From positions 10,912,001 through 10,976,000 of the forward strand of contig JBHGNT010000014.1 in the NCBI GenBank assembly GCA_043228905.1: DNA of 64,000 nucleotides. The letters run 5' to 3'. A program made the position numbers and the translations under genes. The notes under the pieces are model-generated. The model was not told where the DNA came from and did not search any database. It worked only from the letters and a program-made list of their open reading frames with translations. The stretch comes from Azolla caroliniana (lineage: Eukaryota > Polypodiophyta). This document shows, piece by piece, positions 23,143 to 32,233 of this stretch. Each line of letters opens with the position of its first letter. Positions within the stretch are counted from its first letter, which is position 1.

Positions 23143-23531
23143 TGTTGTCTGCCTGGCCGGACTAGCCTCAACACAGGTGTCTATCCGACACTTCTCCAAA
23201 GGGGTGGTAAGGATTGGATGCTAGGTTACACACGTAAGATGATTACACTAAGCACCGACGGTAAAACAATACAAAGACAAAGATAAACACGCAATAAGTA
23301 TAATTGTATTACTTCCGTAAAGCATTTACAAATCATCGGATCCTTTTATAGGCATCCGGCAAGGTTACAATCGGTGCACTTAGGCAACCGGCATCCGAAT
23401 CGGTCCGGATCCGGATCGGTACAACTGTACCGGATCCGTCCTTCCGAATAATAAATATACTATTATTTACTTCCTATTATCCGATCCGACTCCGCCTTCC
23501 CACTTGTCCTTGCTCTTCTGACCAGCCAACA
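23143..23531 (-). repeat. 5' LTR of G2
   Basis: 389 bp with the TATA block near 23341-23350. The inner side carries the same TTGGCGACCACG primer-site region as G1. The outer end reads TGTTGGCTGGTCAG on minus, with substitutions not seen in the other two copies. Confidence 0.93.
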
Positions 23532-24498
23532 CTACTTAGTTCTAATATTGACTCTGGGTTTGGTTCGTAAGCCTCGTCGTGGAGTGTAGCGGGCATGGCA
23601 TACTCCGTTGTGGTTTCGATGACATCGATTTCAAATAGCGGAATGATCCAGGGGTGCTCGTCTAGGTATACCTCTAATTTTGTATCCTCCACCCAAGCCA
23701 ACATATTTATATTCTCCGCGTATAATGGTGTTATGCCCTTCAGTTGTGCCGCTATTTCCTTTGTTGGTACACAGACCTTCGTGCGTCCGCGTCAAAAGCT
23801 GATACACTTGTGTTGCTAGCTCTGCTTGATATTCGCTGAACGAAGCCATGGTTTGCCCAACAGCATAGGATACGCTCCTAGGGCATCAAGGGCGAGGACC
23901 ACCACCGAGATGTCAAAGCGATGTCCTCCCATGATAATTCCTACCTTGCGTATCAAACCCAATGGTCGTACTGAGCGGGTATCCGCCATGCGAAGCCAAA
24001 ACGGGCAAGCTTCCCACTCTGAATTTCCCAATTGTTTGCATGTCTTCGCGCTAATTACATTAAGGCCCGAGCCGCCGTCGATTACGCATCCTGGGATTGC
24101 CTGACCATGTAGTATCAACTTAATAGCCGGATTGTGGTGATCCACCACTGTTGGTCTGGCGTTGATGTCCGTAAAATTTGCGGCAACGCTTACCCCAGGT
24201 TTGCCCGTTATCTGCTCTTCCACGGCCTGGTGAAATCGTGGGACTAGTTGTAGTAGGTTCTCCATGGTTAACGTTATCTCACAGCCTGTGAGTGCTTGCC
24301 ATATGGGATCCGGAGATGTTCCCTCTTCCTCCAATAGTTCCATCGTGTTTGCGGACTCCTTCCGCATGTGTTCCGTATTTGCCGCATTTGTTTTTCAACC
24401 CATGCTTGGGCTGTCTGACGTATCTCATCTTGCGCGGCCCAATCAACATTTTTTGTTTGCTGACGTGTCGTGACTTGCTGTACTTCCGCCGTAATCAT
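23532..24498 (-). pseudogene. Protease region of G3
   Basis: It has CVIDGGSGLNVISAKTC (active site), LLGKPWLRSANIKQ and a downstream segment LEVYLDEHPWIIPLFEIDV, homologous to the protease-RT linker of G1. Several frameshifts (near 23705, 23820 and 24370) break it. It is separated from its RT by the 6.6-kb G2 insertion. Confidence 0.8.
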
Positions 24499-25706
24499 AT
24501 TGACGGCGGGCCCCTTGCCCTTGCGTACTGGGCATTGTGTGGCATAATGTTCGGGCTGTTGACAAACAAAACAATGGACGCTAGATTCGCCCTTCTCGGC
24601 AACTAGTGGTGTGTGGCGATCCCCAGGTGTGACTTGCTCCTCCCGGTCCTGATTCGTACGCGGTGGTTGTTGTTGGTCCCGACGCGGTTCCTAGTCCGGT
24701 CATCATACCGCTATTGGTCCCAATACTAACGATGTTTTCCGCGAGGCCCATTGAAGCCGCCACGTTTGTTTGTCAGATAGTAATTCTCATAGCGTCGACC
24801 CCCTTTAGTATTTCTGTGGTTGCCACGGTAGTCTTCATCCTCCGGCTCATCTTCCTCGGAATCGTTGTGATTCCGGCGATTCCGGTAGTGCCGGTCATCG
24901 CATGGGTTCCGATCCATATACCGAGGTCGTTCTTCTTGACACCTTTGCACATTTCGGCGTGGGGGACGTTGTGTTTCCATGCTGCGTAATGTGGGCGTGG
25001 ATTTGTTCAACATATTGTACTCGCACTGCTCAATTGTGTGAGCTCTCGACTGACAGATTGGACAGTGGATTCGCATGTTGCATTCAACTGCGGAATGCCC
25101 TGAATTTAAGCAAATCGTGCACTGGATCGCTCGGAGAAAATGTCGTTCCTCGTCCTGAGGTAATGCATGTCGTAATGAGTACTTGGAAAACCTTTCCTCT
25201 TCTTCGTTCAGCTCGAGCTGTAGCTCTCGTTCTATGAGCATATCAGTTGTTTCCCCTTTCACGCTATTGTTGTTCAATGTTGTCCGTATGGGTCGTCGTA
25301 ATGCTGCTAGAAATGTCTCCCTAGCCTTGTCCTCTGTGGAATCCCGTTCTAATTTTTGTCGTAGATTTTGGAAGCGTAAACGGAAATCCGTTACCATCTC
25401 GGTCAGCAACTGTTTAATTGTGTAAAACTGACTGAGGATTTCACGTTGCGGCACCCTCCAATGAAAACAACGCAGAAAGGCTGACTGTACCTGGTCGAGG
25501 GTCGTCATCGCTAGCAGATCCATCTGCGAATGCCAAAATGCCGCTCTCCCATCCAAGGTTAATCCGAACTCCATCATTTTGGACTCGTGCGCTACTGCTT
25601 AGGAAAGGCTCTACGCCATGTGGTTTGCATTCCAGACATTTACGAACAGTCAAATGTGGGTTGCGGCGTCGGTATTGCCGTTAAAGCGGGGATAAGAAAA
25701 GGCCAT
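24499..25706 (-). pseudogene. Gag of G3
   Basis: The likely start is the ATG at 25706 (MAFSYPRFNGNTDAAT), aligned with an internal Met of G1 Gag. G3 therefore lacks the long repeat-bearing extension. Tandem knuckles CTICLNSGHSAVEC and CPICQSRAHTIEQC are followed by an Arg-rich region and a third knuckle CFVCQQPEHYATQC near 24530-24570. Three stops occur within the first 45 codons. Confidence 0.78.
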
Positions 25707-25987
25707 GCTGGATGCTATGGCGGCCAGGGAAAGACCACAATGCTTTTGTGGTGAGCGCGCTTCCTGTGTGTCGCCGAGGTATTTGGGGAGCGAGAAATCG
25801 TCTTTGTGGTCCCGACAGGTATCACTAAGGTCACTAAGGCGAGGCTTTTGCCGTGCGTGTTCCTCTACCTGGTGTGTGTGATGGACCTTGTGATTGGTCA
25901 GTCTTGTTGTGTTAGTTCTCTAGGGCGTCTATTGTCGTTGTTCGTCTGTGAGAAGACACAGATCACCAAGCGTGCCAAAAGCGTTAC
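25707..25987 (-). other. G3 5' leader between LTR and gag
   Basis: This non-coding leader begins on minus with GTAACGC then TTTTGGCACGCTTGG right after the LTR. That is a plausible primer site, similar in position and first bases to the TTTTGGCGACC of G1/G2. No ORF of note is present. Confidence 0.5.
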
Positions 25988-26450
25988 TGATTAGGAACAC
26001 GGTCTACGGTCAGTCCTTCGACCTAGACCTCAAAGCGACTATGTTGCAACGAATGGTATCGTCGTAGCGTAATACTTAGTGGGATACCTCTCGTATCCTA
26101 GTAGCATATAAGGGAGTCGGCTACAACCGAACTCCTTAGACCATGGACTAGCAACCACACTATTACTCACGCCTACGCTCTTACGACTACGCTACGCCAC
26201 CAAGAATCACAGACACACAGTAGATTAACCACAGATACGCACATGGATTAGAGAAGATAGAACTCTATTAAGATACGCCTTTTACATTAAAAAATACACG
26301 CTACATCTTTCAGAGGTTTTCTGCCCTTTATATATGTAGGGTCTTTTAGCCGTTCACGCTTCCCGCGTGAACCGTTTACATGTGTTACAATATTATTATA
26401 TTCTATATTTCTGCGCTCTTGTCCATCGATTACTATTCCGGCGGACAACA
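25988..26450 (-). repeat. Probable 5' LTR of G3 (463 bp)
   Basis: On minus it starts TGTTGTCCGCCGGAATAG and ends CCTAATCA, with a TATA block ACATATATAAAGGGC near 26324-26338. The boundaries are inferred from TG/CA ends and the adjoining primer-like site, because the partner LTR is not in the window. Confidence 0.6.
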
Positions 26451-26579
26451 ACGGGTTTAAACCCTAATTTCTCCGAGAAAAAGACACGTATTAAAGATGG
26501 CTATGGGCAACAACAATACACAAAAATATTCCGCAATACACAACAATACACGAGATAATCAATAGACAGAATAGTTATT
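26451..26579. other. Short unassigned spacer
   Basis: AT-rich sequence with ACAACAATACAC-type simple repeats between the G3 LTR and the tandem array. I see no gene or motif. Confidence 0.5.
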
Positions 26580-27125
26580 CTAATCCAAGACCGAACAATG
26601 ATGGTAATCGAGGGCCGAATAGTGGCGGCAACTGAGTGTAAAATGGCGGCAATGGAGGGGTGAACTCTGTTTGATCGAACAGTTTTGACAATCCAAGACC
26701 GAACAATGGTAGCAATTAAGTGTAGAATGATGGCAATGGAGGAGTGAATTCTGTCGGATCAAACTGTGGCAGATAATGCTTGGAATGCACAGTGACAACA
26801 TATGAGAGTAGAATGGCAGCAGTGGAGAAGGAGTGAACTCCTTCGGATCGAAAAGTGGTAGCAATACACCACTGAACAGTAGCGGCAACTAAGTGTAGAA
26901 TGATGGCAATGGATGAGTGAACTCCGTCAAATCGAAAAGTGGCAGCAATCCAGGACCGAACAGTAGCGGCAACTAAATGCAGAATGATGGCAATGGAGTG
27001 AACTCCGTCAAATCGAAAAGTGGCCGCAATCCAGGATCGAACAGTAGCGGCAACTAAGTGTAGAATGATGGCAATGGAGGAGTTAACTCTGTCAGATCGA
27101 ATAGTGGTAGATGATGCTTGGAACG
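26580..27125. repeat. Tandem array, ~84-bp unit (left block)
   Basis: Units such as GCGGCAACTAAGTGTAGAATG ... GTGAACTCCGTCAAATCG recur every 81-84 bp (for example from about 26881 and 26965). The minus strand stays open through part of it with a 28-residue period (IAIILHLVAATVRSW). The array resumes at 36610 after Copia C. No function is visible. Confidence 0.88.
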
Positions 27126-27433
27126 TGTTGGGAAATCGGTCTCTCCGAAAGGGATCCGGTGATGAATAAAGAGGACCTGGTGAGAACTGGAAGAGATCTG
27201 GAAACCGGAGGAGACCCGGTGAGAACTGGAAGAGAAGACAGATTTGTAAATATGTCTTGAATAAGCCCATTGAGGCTATATATTTGTAAATAGCCCTAAT
27301 TTTATATAACTATAAATATGACTTAGGGAAATCACCTTAGGATGTGTGATTTGTGTTGTTGTCATATTGTTGTAACTATTGTACAGAGACAGTGAGAGAG
27401 AGAGACAGATACAGAGTGATACTCTGTTGTAAC

Positions 27434-28126
27434 TGTGAAGTCGATTTTTGCTCATAGGAAAAGACCGTGAAAAATACATTGGATGCGAAGGTATAGAAGA
27501 ATAAAGCACAATATGAAAGACCACGACTTAAAAGATAAATGAGATTGAAGAGAAATAAAGTTAGAGGCGTTCTTCAAAGGTAGAAAAAGAAAAAAAAAAG
27601 TAAAAGAAGAAAAACGCAGGAAATTAAGTAGAAAAAGCATGGTAGAGAAAAAAGCTCATAACTTCTTCATCTCTTATCCAAATTTCAAAAGAAAATATTA
27701 ATAAGAAAGCTAACAAAGAGAGCTTTCTTGTATGATAAATTTAATGATATGAAAAACGCACCACACAAACTCGAGGATATGTAAAAGAAAAGAAAAGAAA
27801 AAGCAAGAATAACGCACCTAAAAACCTATAACTATGAGGGTATTCTTAGCAATTGGAGAGACGACGGGGGAATAGAATAGTTACGAAGGAAGGAGGATAG
27901 ATTATCTACAAGAAGAAGGAAGAAATAATAAGAGGGTTATAAGAATCTTAGTAGAAGAAAGGGTGAAGAAGGAAATAATTTTTTGTCTGATATTATATTT
28001 AAGTAGTTATTTGGTTTTCATTACTCTTAGAGTATAAGAGTATTGTATTCTTTTCTTATTAGTATATTGAAGCATTCTTTTTTCCTCCTCCTCTCTTCTC
28101 TATCATTTTTCTGTATCTCTTCATCA
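27434..28126 (+). repeat. 5' LTR of F
   Basis: 693 bp, AT-rich, TGTGAAGTCG to TCTTCATCA, flanked on the left by GTAAC. It is about 30 bp shorter than its partner because of small indels. Confidence 0.9.
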
Positions 28127-28275
28127 TTTTGGTGCTCCAGAGGGGGTCGATCCTTTCGTATAACAGGAGGAACAATTGTTCACTCATTGATGGTTGGATC
28201 TACCAATTCATCATCAAACTTATGGCAAGATATGGAGTTCGCGATGCGACAGATCTATGAAGATAACTTTTCCAA

Positions 28276-29148
28276 TTGCATATGGTTTCATCAATGTGCT
28301 ACCTCGAGTATGAGAAGACGTTTTTGGATATATGGTCGACTTGGATTCGACTTGTTGGAGGCGTTGAAGATGTATACTTCAAGATGCAAAGTTTCAAAGC
28401 AGGGCTAGATCCATATTTTCAATATGAAGTGCATATGAAGTACCCAAGGTCTTTCTATGATTTGCTTCGAGTATGTCAAAGTTATGATCAGAAATTGAAG
28501 AAGCTGATATTTGGTGAAGCATATGGAGTATTGATGTCATATACCATAAATCCAAGCTATAATAATTGTGGATCGGTCATGAGGCAACAACCAGCATACT
28601 TGCAATGTCCGATTCAACAGGTTCCCTCATATCATTATTCTAATTTTTGGAGTTATAATGATGTCTATGAAGGTGTTTCCAGAGACAAAGAAGAAGAGGC
28701 GATGAATGTGGAGTTCCCCCATCTAGTTCATGAGGACAACCATGATATAAAGAGTGATTATGTGAAAGAGGAATCCAAGGAGATTTTTATGAGAAGCGAT
28801 GCTATGGATGGTGATGCCAATGTACATCATGTTGAGGACATTATTGATACAACAAGCGATACGGTGGTTGATGATGAATATGTGCAAGATGAAATGGAAG
28901 ATATGTCACAAAAAGTTGTTGATAGTGAAGTACCCACAACAGAGTTGCAAGATGAAGAAGGTGACCTCGAAGTGATAGCTGGAGATTGGCTTTTGGAGAT
29001 CAATGCGTGTAAGGAAGCATTGGTAAATGTCAAGTTGCAGTGTATGAAGTTGTTTGTGCAAGTCTATTTGTGTTTTGGATTTGCATTGAGTAGCAACAAA
29101 GTTATGTGGGCATCAACTCTTCAACAAGAATTTGATCAAGAGCCCTAA
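28276..29148 (+). pseudogene. Gag-like ORF of F
   Basis: An open frame of about 290 residues. The first ~100 resemble the Gypsy Gag core (FLDIWSTWIRLVG, FKAGLDPYFQYEV, LLRVCQSYDQKLKKL). A Tyr/Gln-rich stretch and a long acidic region (VVDDEYVQDEMEDM, LQDEEGDLEVIAG) follow. No zinc knuckle is present. In-frame stops before 28276 suggest the original start lay upstream. It would form or enter particles supplied by an autonomous partner; that role is inferred. Confidence 0.65.
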
Positions 29149-29162
29149 AGGGGAAAAAGAAG

Positions 29163-29660
29163 ATGATTTCAAATGATGTCCAAGGAGAAGAGGATCTAAG
29201 GTTTATTTCTCTTCTTTTTAAGATTCCAAAGTTATTCATAAATGACTATTCACAGATAAGAGTAGACGGCATCCAACACCACATCAAGTTGGAGGATTTG
29301 AAGTTTGTCTCACCTATTGTTGTGGTTCCAAAGGAGAAAGACATCAACTTCCAGCCCTTGAATGATTCAACCAAACGAGATCTATTTTTGCTTCCTTTTC
29401 GAGATGAGATTATAGATGAAATGGTCAAACATACAAAACAAGGTAGTGTGGAGAATGTCATGTGCTAAGAAGGAATTCACGTGGAATCAAAGATCAAAGT
29501 AATTCAAAAGGTGACAACTCCGGCAAGTCTCAAAGCTTTCACGGTGTTTGTGCAAAAGGTTCGCTCACACAAAAGGTTTATTCATATGATGACATGCTTA
29601 CTTCTCTCAAGAACTATGTATCGCATGACCCTACTCGTGTTTGGAGAGTTGACAAAGACA
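29163..29660 (+). pseudogene. Vestigial RT/RNase H fragments in F
   Basis: FVSPIVVVPKEKDINFQPLN and RDLFLLPFRDEIIDEM correspond to the RT fingers (SPIVVVPKK..., FPLPFxDxxLD). ASLKAFTVFVQKVRSHKRFI near 29520-29580 corresponds to the RT-RNase H connection. The palm and its catalytic Asp pair are missing. This shows that F derives from an autonomous Gypsy element by internal deletion. Confidence 0.6.
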
Positions 29661-29902
29661 TAGTAATTGTGGTAACCTCTTTCTTTGTGTTGACAAGGAG
29701 AAAGATGGCGATGGCAATTGTCAATGTGTGTGTGGGTGTGTGAGGTTTTTCCTACCGACTAGCGGGGGTTTTACCCACATAATTTGTTTTATTTATTCTC
29801 TCCTTCTTTTACTATAGCCATGAATAAGGCGAAGGAGAATTTTTTGTTTTACTAGTAGCTTAGGGTTCACCATAAATGGTTCACCAAAAAGCGAGGGCTA
29901 AA

Positions 29903-30624
29903 TGTGAAGTCGATTTTTGCTCATAGGAAAAGACCGTGACAAATACATTGGATGCGAAGGTATAGAAGAATAAAGCATAATATGAAAGGTCCAAGAATAA
30001 AGCATAATATGAAATAAAGTTAGAGGCGTTTTTCAAAAGTAGAAAAAGAAGAAAAAATGAAAAACAAAAAAAACGCAGGAAATTAAGCATAAAAAGCAAG
30101 GTAGAGAAAAAAGCTCATAACTTCTTCATCTCTTATCCAAATTTCAAAAAAAAGTATTCGTAAGAAAGCTGACAAAGAGAGATTTCTTGTATGAAAAATA
30201 TTGATGACAAAATAGGAATAATGATATGAAAAACGCACCACATAAACTCGAGAATATGTAAAAAAAAGAAAAGAAAAGGCAAGAATAACCCAACGAAAAA
30301 CCTTTAAGTATGAGGGTATTCTTCGCAATTGGAGAGACGAGGGGGGAATAGAATAGTTACGGATGGAGGAAGAATAGAATATCTACAAGGGAGGATAGAT
30401 TATGTACAAGAAGAAGGGAGAAAGAATAAGAGGGTTATAAGAAGCTTAGTAGAAGAAAGGGTGAAGAAGGAAAGACTTTTTTGTCTAATATTATATTTAA
30501 GTAGTTATTTGGTTTTTGTTACTCTTAGAGTATATGAGTATTGTATTCTTTTCTTATTGGTATATTCAAGCATTCTTTTCTCCCCCTCCTCTCTTCTCTA
30601 TCATTTTTCTCTATCTCTTCATCA
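29903..30624 (+). repeat. 3' LTR of F
   Basis: 722 bp, TGTGAAGTCG to TCTTCATCA, followed by the GTAAC duplication and the remainder of the Copia C 5' LTR. Confidence 0.9.
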
Positions 30625-31472
30625 GTAACCGCCACTGTACGAAAAAACAGAGCTCGAGGTCGTTGCCTCCAAGTCACTGATTGTACCCCTTCTCTTCATA
30701 GTGATAGTTCAGAGTCTATGGGCTCCCATGGTTTTTCCCTATTAGGGTTTTCCACGTAAACATCCAGTGTCATTTTTTTCTTGTGTACTCTCCACTTCCT
30801 ATTTCTGTCTTTTGATTCCTCTAGAAGTGATTTACTACTCGGTTGTGGCCGAGCGATATTTCGTGCATTTCTCTTCAAACTGGTATCACAGCAAACAACA
30901 CAAGAAATGGAAGAATCGTTCGGCGGCATGTTTAAGCTCACCGGCTCCAGCTACTCAATGTGGAAGTCGAAGATGAGGGATATGCTAGCGGTCAAAGATC
31001 TTTGGTTGCCGGTTCAGTTCGGGGACAAGAGACCGGATAAGATCGACACCACAGTGTGCGAGGTAATGCACATGAAGACGACGACATATATCCAGTGCTT
31101 CATCGACAGGACCTTGTACAACAACTTCAACGAAGAGAGAAAGGCTCATGAACTCTAGGAGAATATCGACATTTTGTTCCAAAACAAAAATGTTGTTAAT
31201 CGGGTTTTGGTATTCCGGAAGCTAGTGAGGCTCTGGTACCAAGATGGCTCCAGTATGGCAGAGCACATGAATGCCTTCCAGGGACTGATCCACCAGGAAA
31301 CCTCATTGGAAGTACCTCTCGCCGATTAGGTACTTGCTCTACTCCTGCTCGGTTCCCTCCCGGATACCTGGGAGACGTTAGTTGTCACGTTGGGCAACGT
31401 CAGGCCAGAAGGAAAATAGCTATCCCAAGCAAGGGTCATGTCGAGCTTGCTAGATGAGGAGGCACGTATTAG

Positions 31473-31781
31473 TGATAACATTTGACCGTCGCTCATCACA
31501 TTGACTCTCCGTACATCTCGTACGGGGTAACACAATATGGCACGCCCGTGGGAAAGTACCTTGCATGTCGATCCCACATGCCTTGATGATGATATTTCTT
31601 CAACCAGAACTTCCATCGGTCCTTTCAATGATCGACTCCCTCGATCGGAATGCTTGACTCGAACATCTTTGTCGGTCAGCAAATCGTCCGCGACACAAAC
31701 ATTCTTGTTCTGTCGGCTTACGAACTTCCCCGTACGAGATGTACGGAGATACAATTTGATGAGCGAGGGTCAAATGTTATC
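31473..31781. repeat. Foldback insert with ~57-bp inverted ends inside Copia C
   Basis: The left end (31473-31529) and the reverse complement of the right end (31726-31781) both read TGATAACATTTGACC, then CTCGCTCATCA and CTCCGTACATCTCGTACGGGG, with few mismatches. The middle holds ATGGCACGCCCGTGGGAAAG. No target duplication is visible (flanks ATTAG and, after 32233, ACTGT). It may be a MITE-like element or an inverted copy of a retroelement 3' end. Confidence 0.75.
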
Positions 31782-32233
31782 ATGATGATTTTTGTGTGTG
31801 TGTAGGGGGCATAAATGTAATTGTGAGTCGATATGTATGTGAACACATGCACACGTGTGTGCATGTGGATGGATACGAGGAGGTGTGAGTGAGTGTCCAG
31901 TATGAATGCTCCAGGGGGCTTACACCCCTTTGTATCTACCCCCTCTTGTACTATTTAAACCCTTATGGGGAATGAATGAATGAATGATCATTTTCTCTCT
32001 CAATCTCTCTCTCTCACTTGTCATCTCTCTTTCTCTCTCTCTCCCCCTCAACGTTCAATCCCCTTGGGAGGGGGGTGGAGCCATTCTAGGCACCACCCCC
32101 CACCCCGGAATGCTTCTCAATGCACATGATCTCTCTCGCCATCAATCCCATACTCTCCATCATCATCATAACCACCATGTCAATCTTTATCATGATTATC
32201 ATTTTCCTTAACCCTAACCCTAAAATATTAACA
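31774..32233 (+). repeat. LTR-like sequence next to the foldback
   Basis: After the purine-rich GAGCGAGGGTCAAA the sequence reads TGTTATCATGATG and ends ATATTAACA. A TATA-like CTATTTAAACCC lies near 31950, followed by GAATGAATGAATGAATG and CT-rich microsatellite. The TG/CA ends, the polypurine context and the TATA suggest the 3' LTR of a Gypsy-type element whose body is lost. There is no partner copy in the window. Confidence 0.5.

Larger units (their letters stand above)
16944..23531 (-). mobile_element. Ty3/Gypsy element G2, integrase-deleted sister of G1
   Basis: It is bounded by 389-bp LTRs at 23143-23531 (5') and 16944-17332 (3'). Flanks CTACT (23532-23536) and TTGCT (16939-16943) differ by two transitions and probably are a decayed 5-bp duplication; deleting one copy restores the spacing of the G3 polyprotein relative to G1. 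Gag, protease, RT and RNase H match G1. The integrase core, the spacer and the first part of the accessory ORF are missing. It is non-autonomous. Confidence 0.92.
8327..26450 (-). mobile_element. Older Ty3/Gypsy element G3, split by Copia A and Gypsy G2
   Basis: Minus-strand pieces join in order: 5' LTR 25988-26450, gag 24500-25706, protease 23532-24498, RT 15698-16943, RNase H/zinc region 14914-15697, integrase 8420-9260. The breaks fall exactly at the ends of Copia A and G2. Removing A together with one ATCTG duplication restores the integrase reading frame across ATDYCTKWVE. The 3' LTR is not seen; sequence stops at the G1 LTR at 8326. G3 is related to G1/G2 but clearly diverged, with more stops. 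Confidence 0.87.
27434..30624 (+). mobile_element. Non-autonomous Gypsy-derived LTR element F
   Basis: LTRs are 27434-28126 (693 bp) and 29903-30624 (722 bp), both starting TGTGAAGTCGATTTTTGC and ending CTCTTCATCA. The target duplication GTAAC is at 27429-27433 and 30625-30629. The internal region is only about 1.78 kb. It encodes a Gag-like protein and relics of RT, so F must have depended on another element's enzymes (TR-GAG or LARD type). A primer-site candidate TTTTGGTGCTCCAGAG follows the 5' LTR, and AAAAAGCGAGGG precedes the 3' LTR. Confidence 0.92.

Noticed and set aside
30329-30759. Open frames inside the F and C LTRs
   Set aside because: They are within LTR sequence, cross the element junction and have no protein-like composition.
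32205-32226. CCCTAACCCTAAA resembling plant telomere repeat
   Set aside because: Only two units; common by chance in AT-rich LTR ends and too short for an interstitial telomere.
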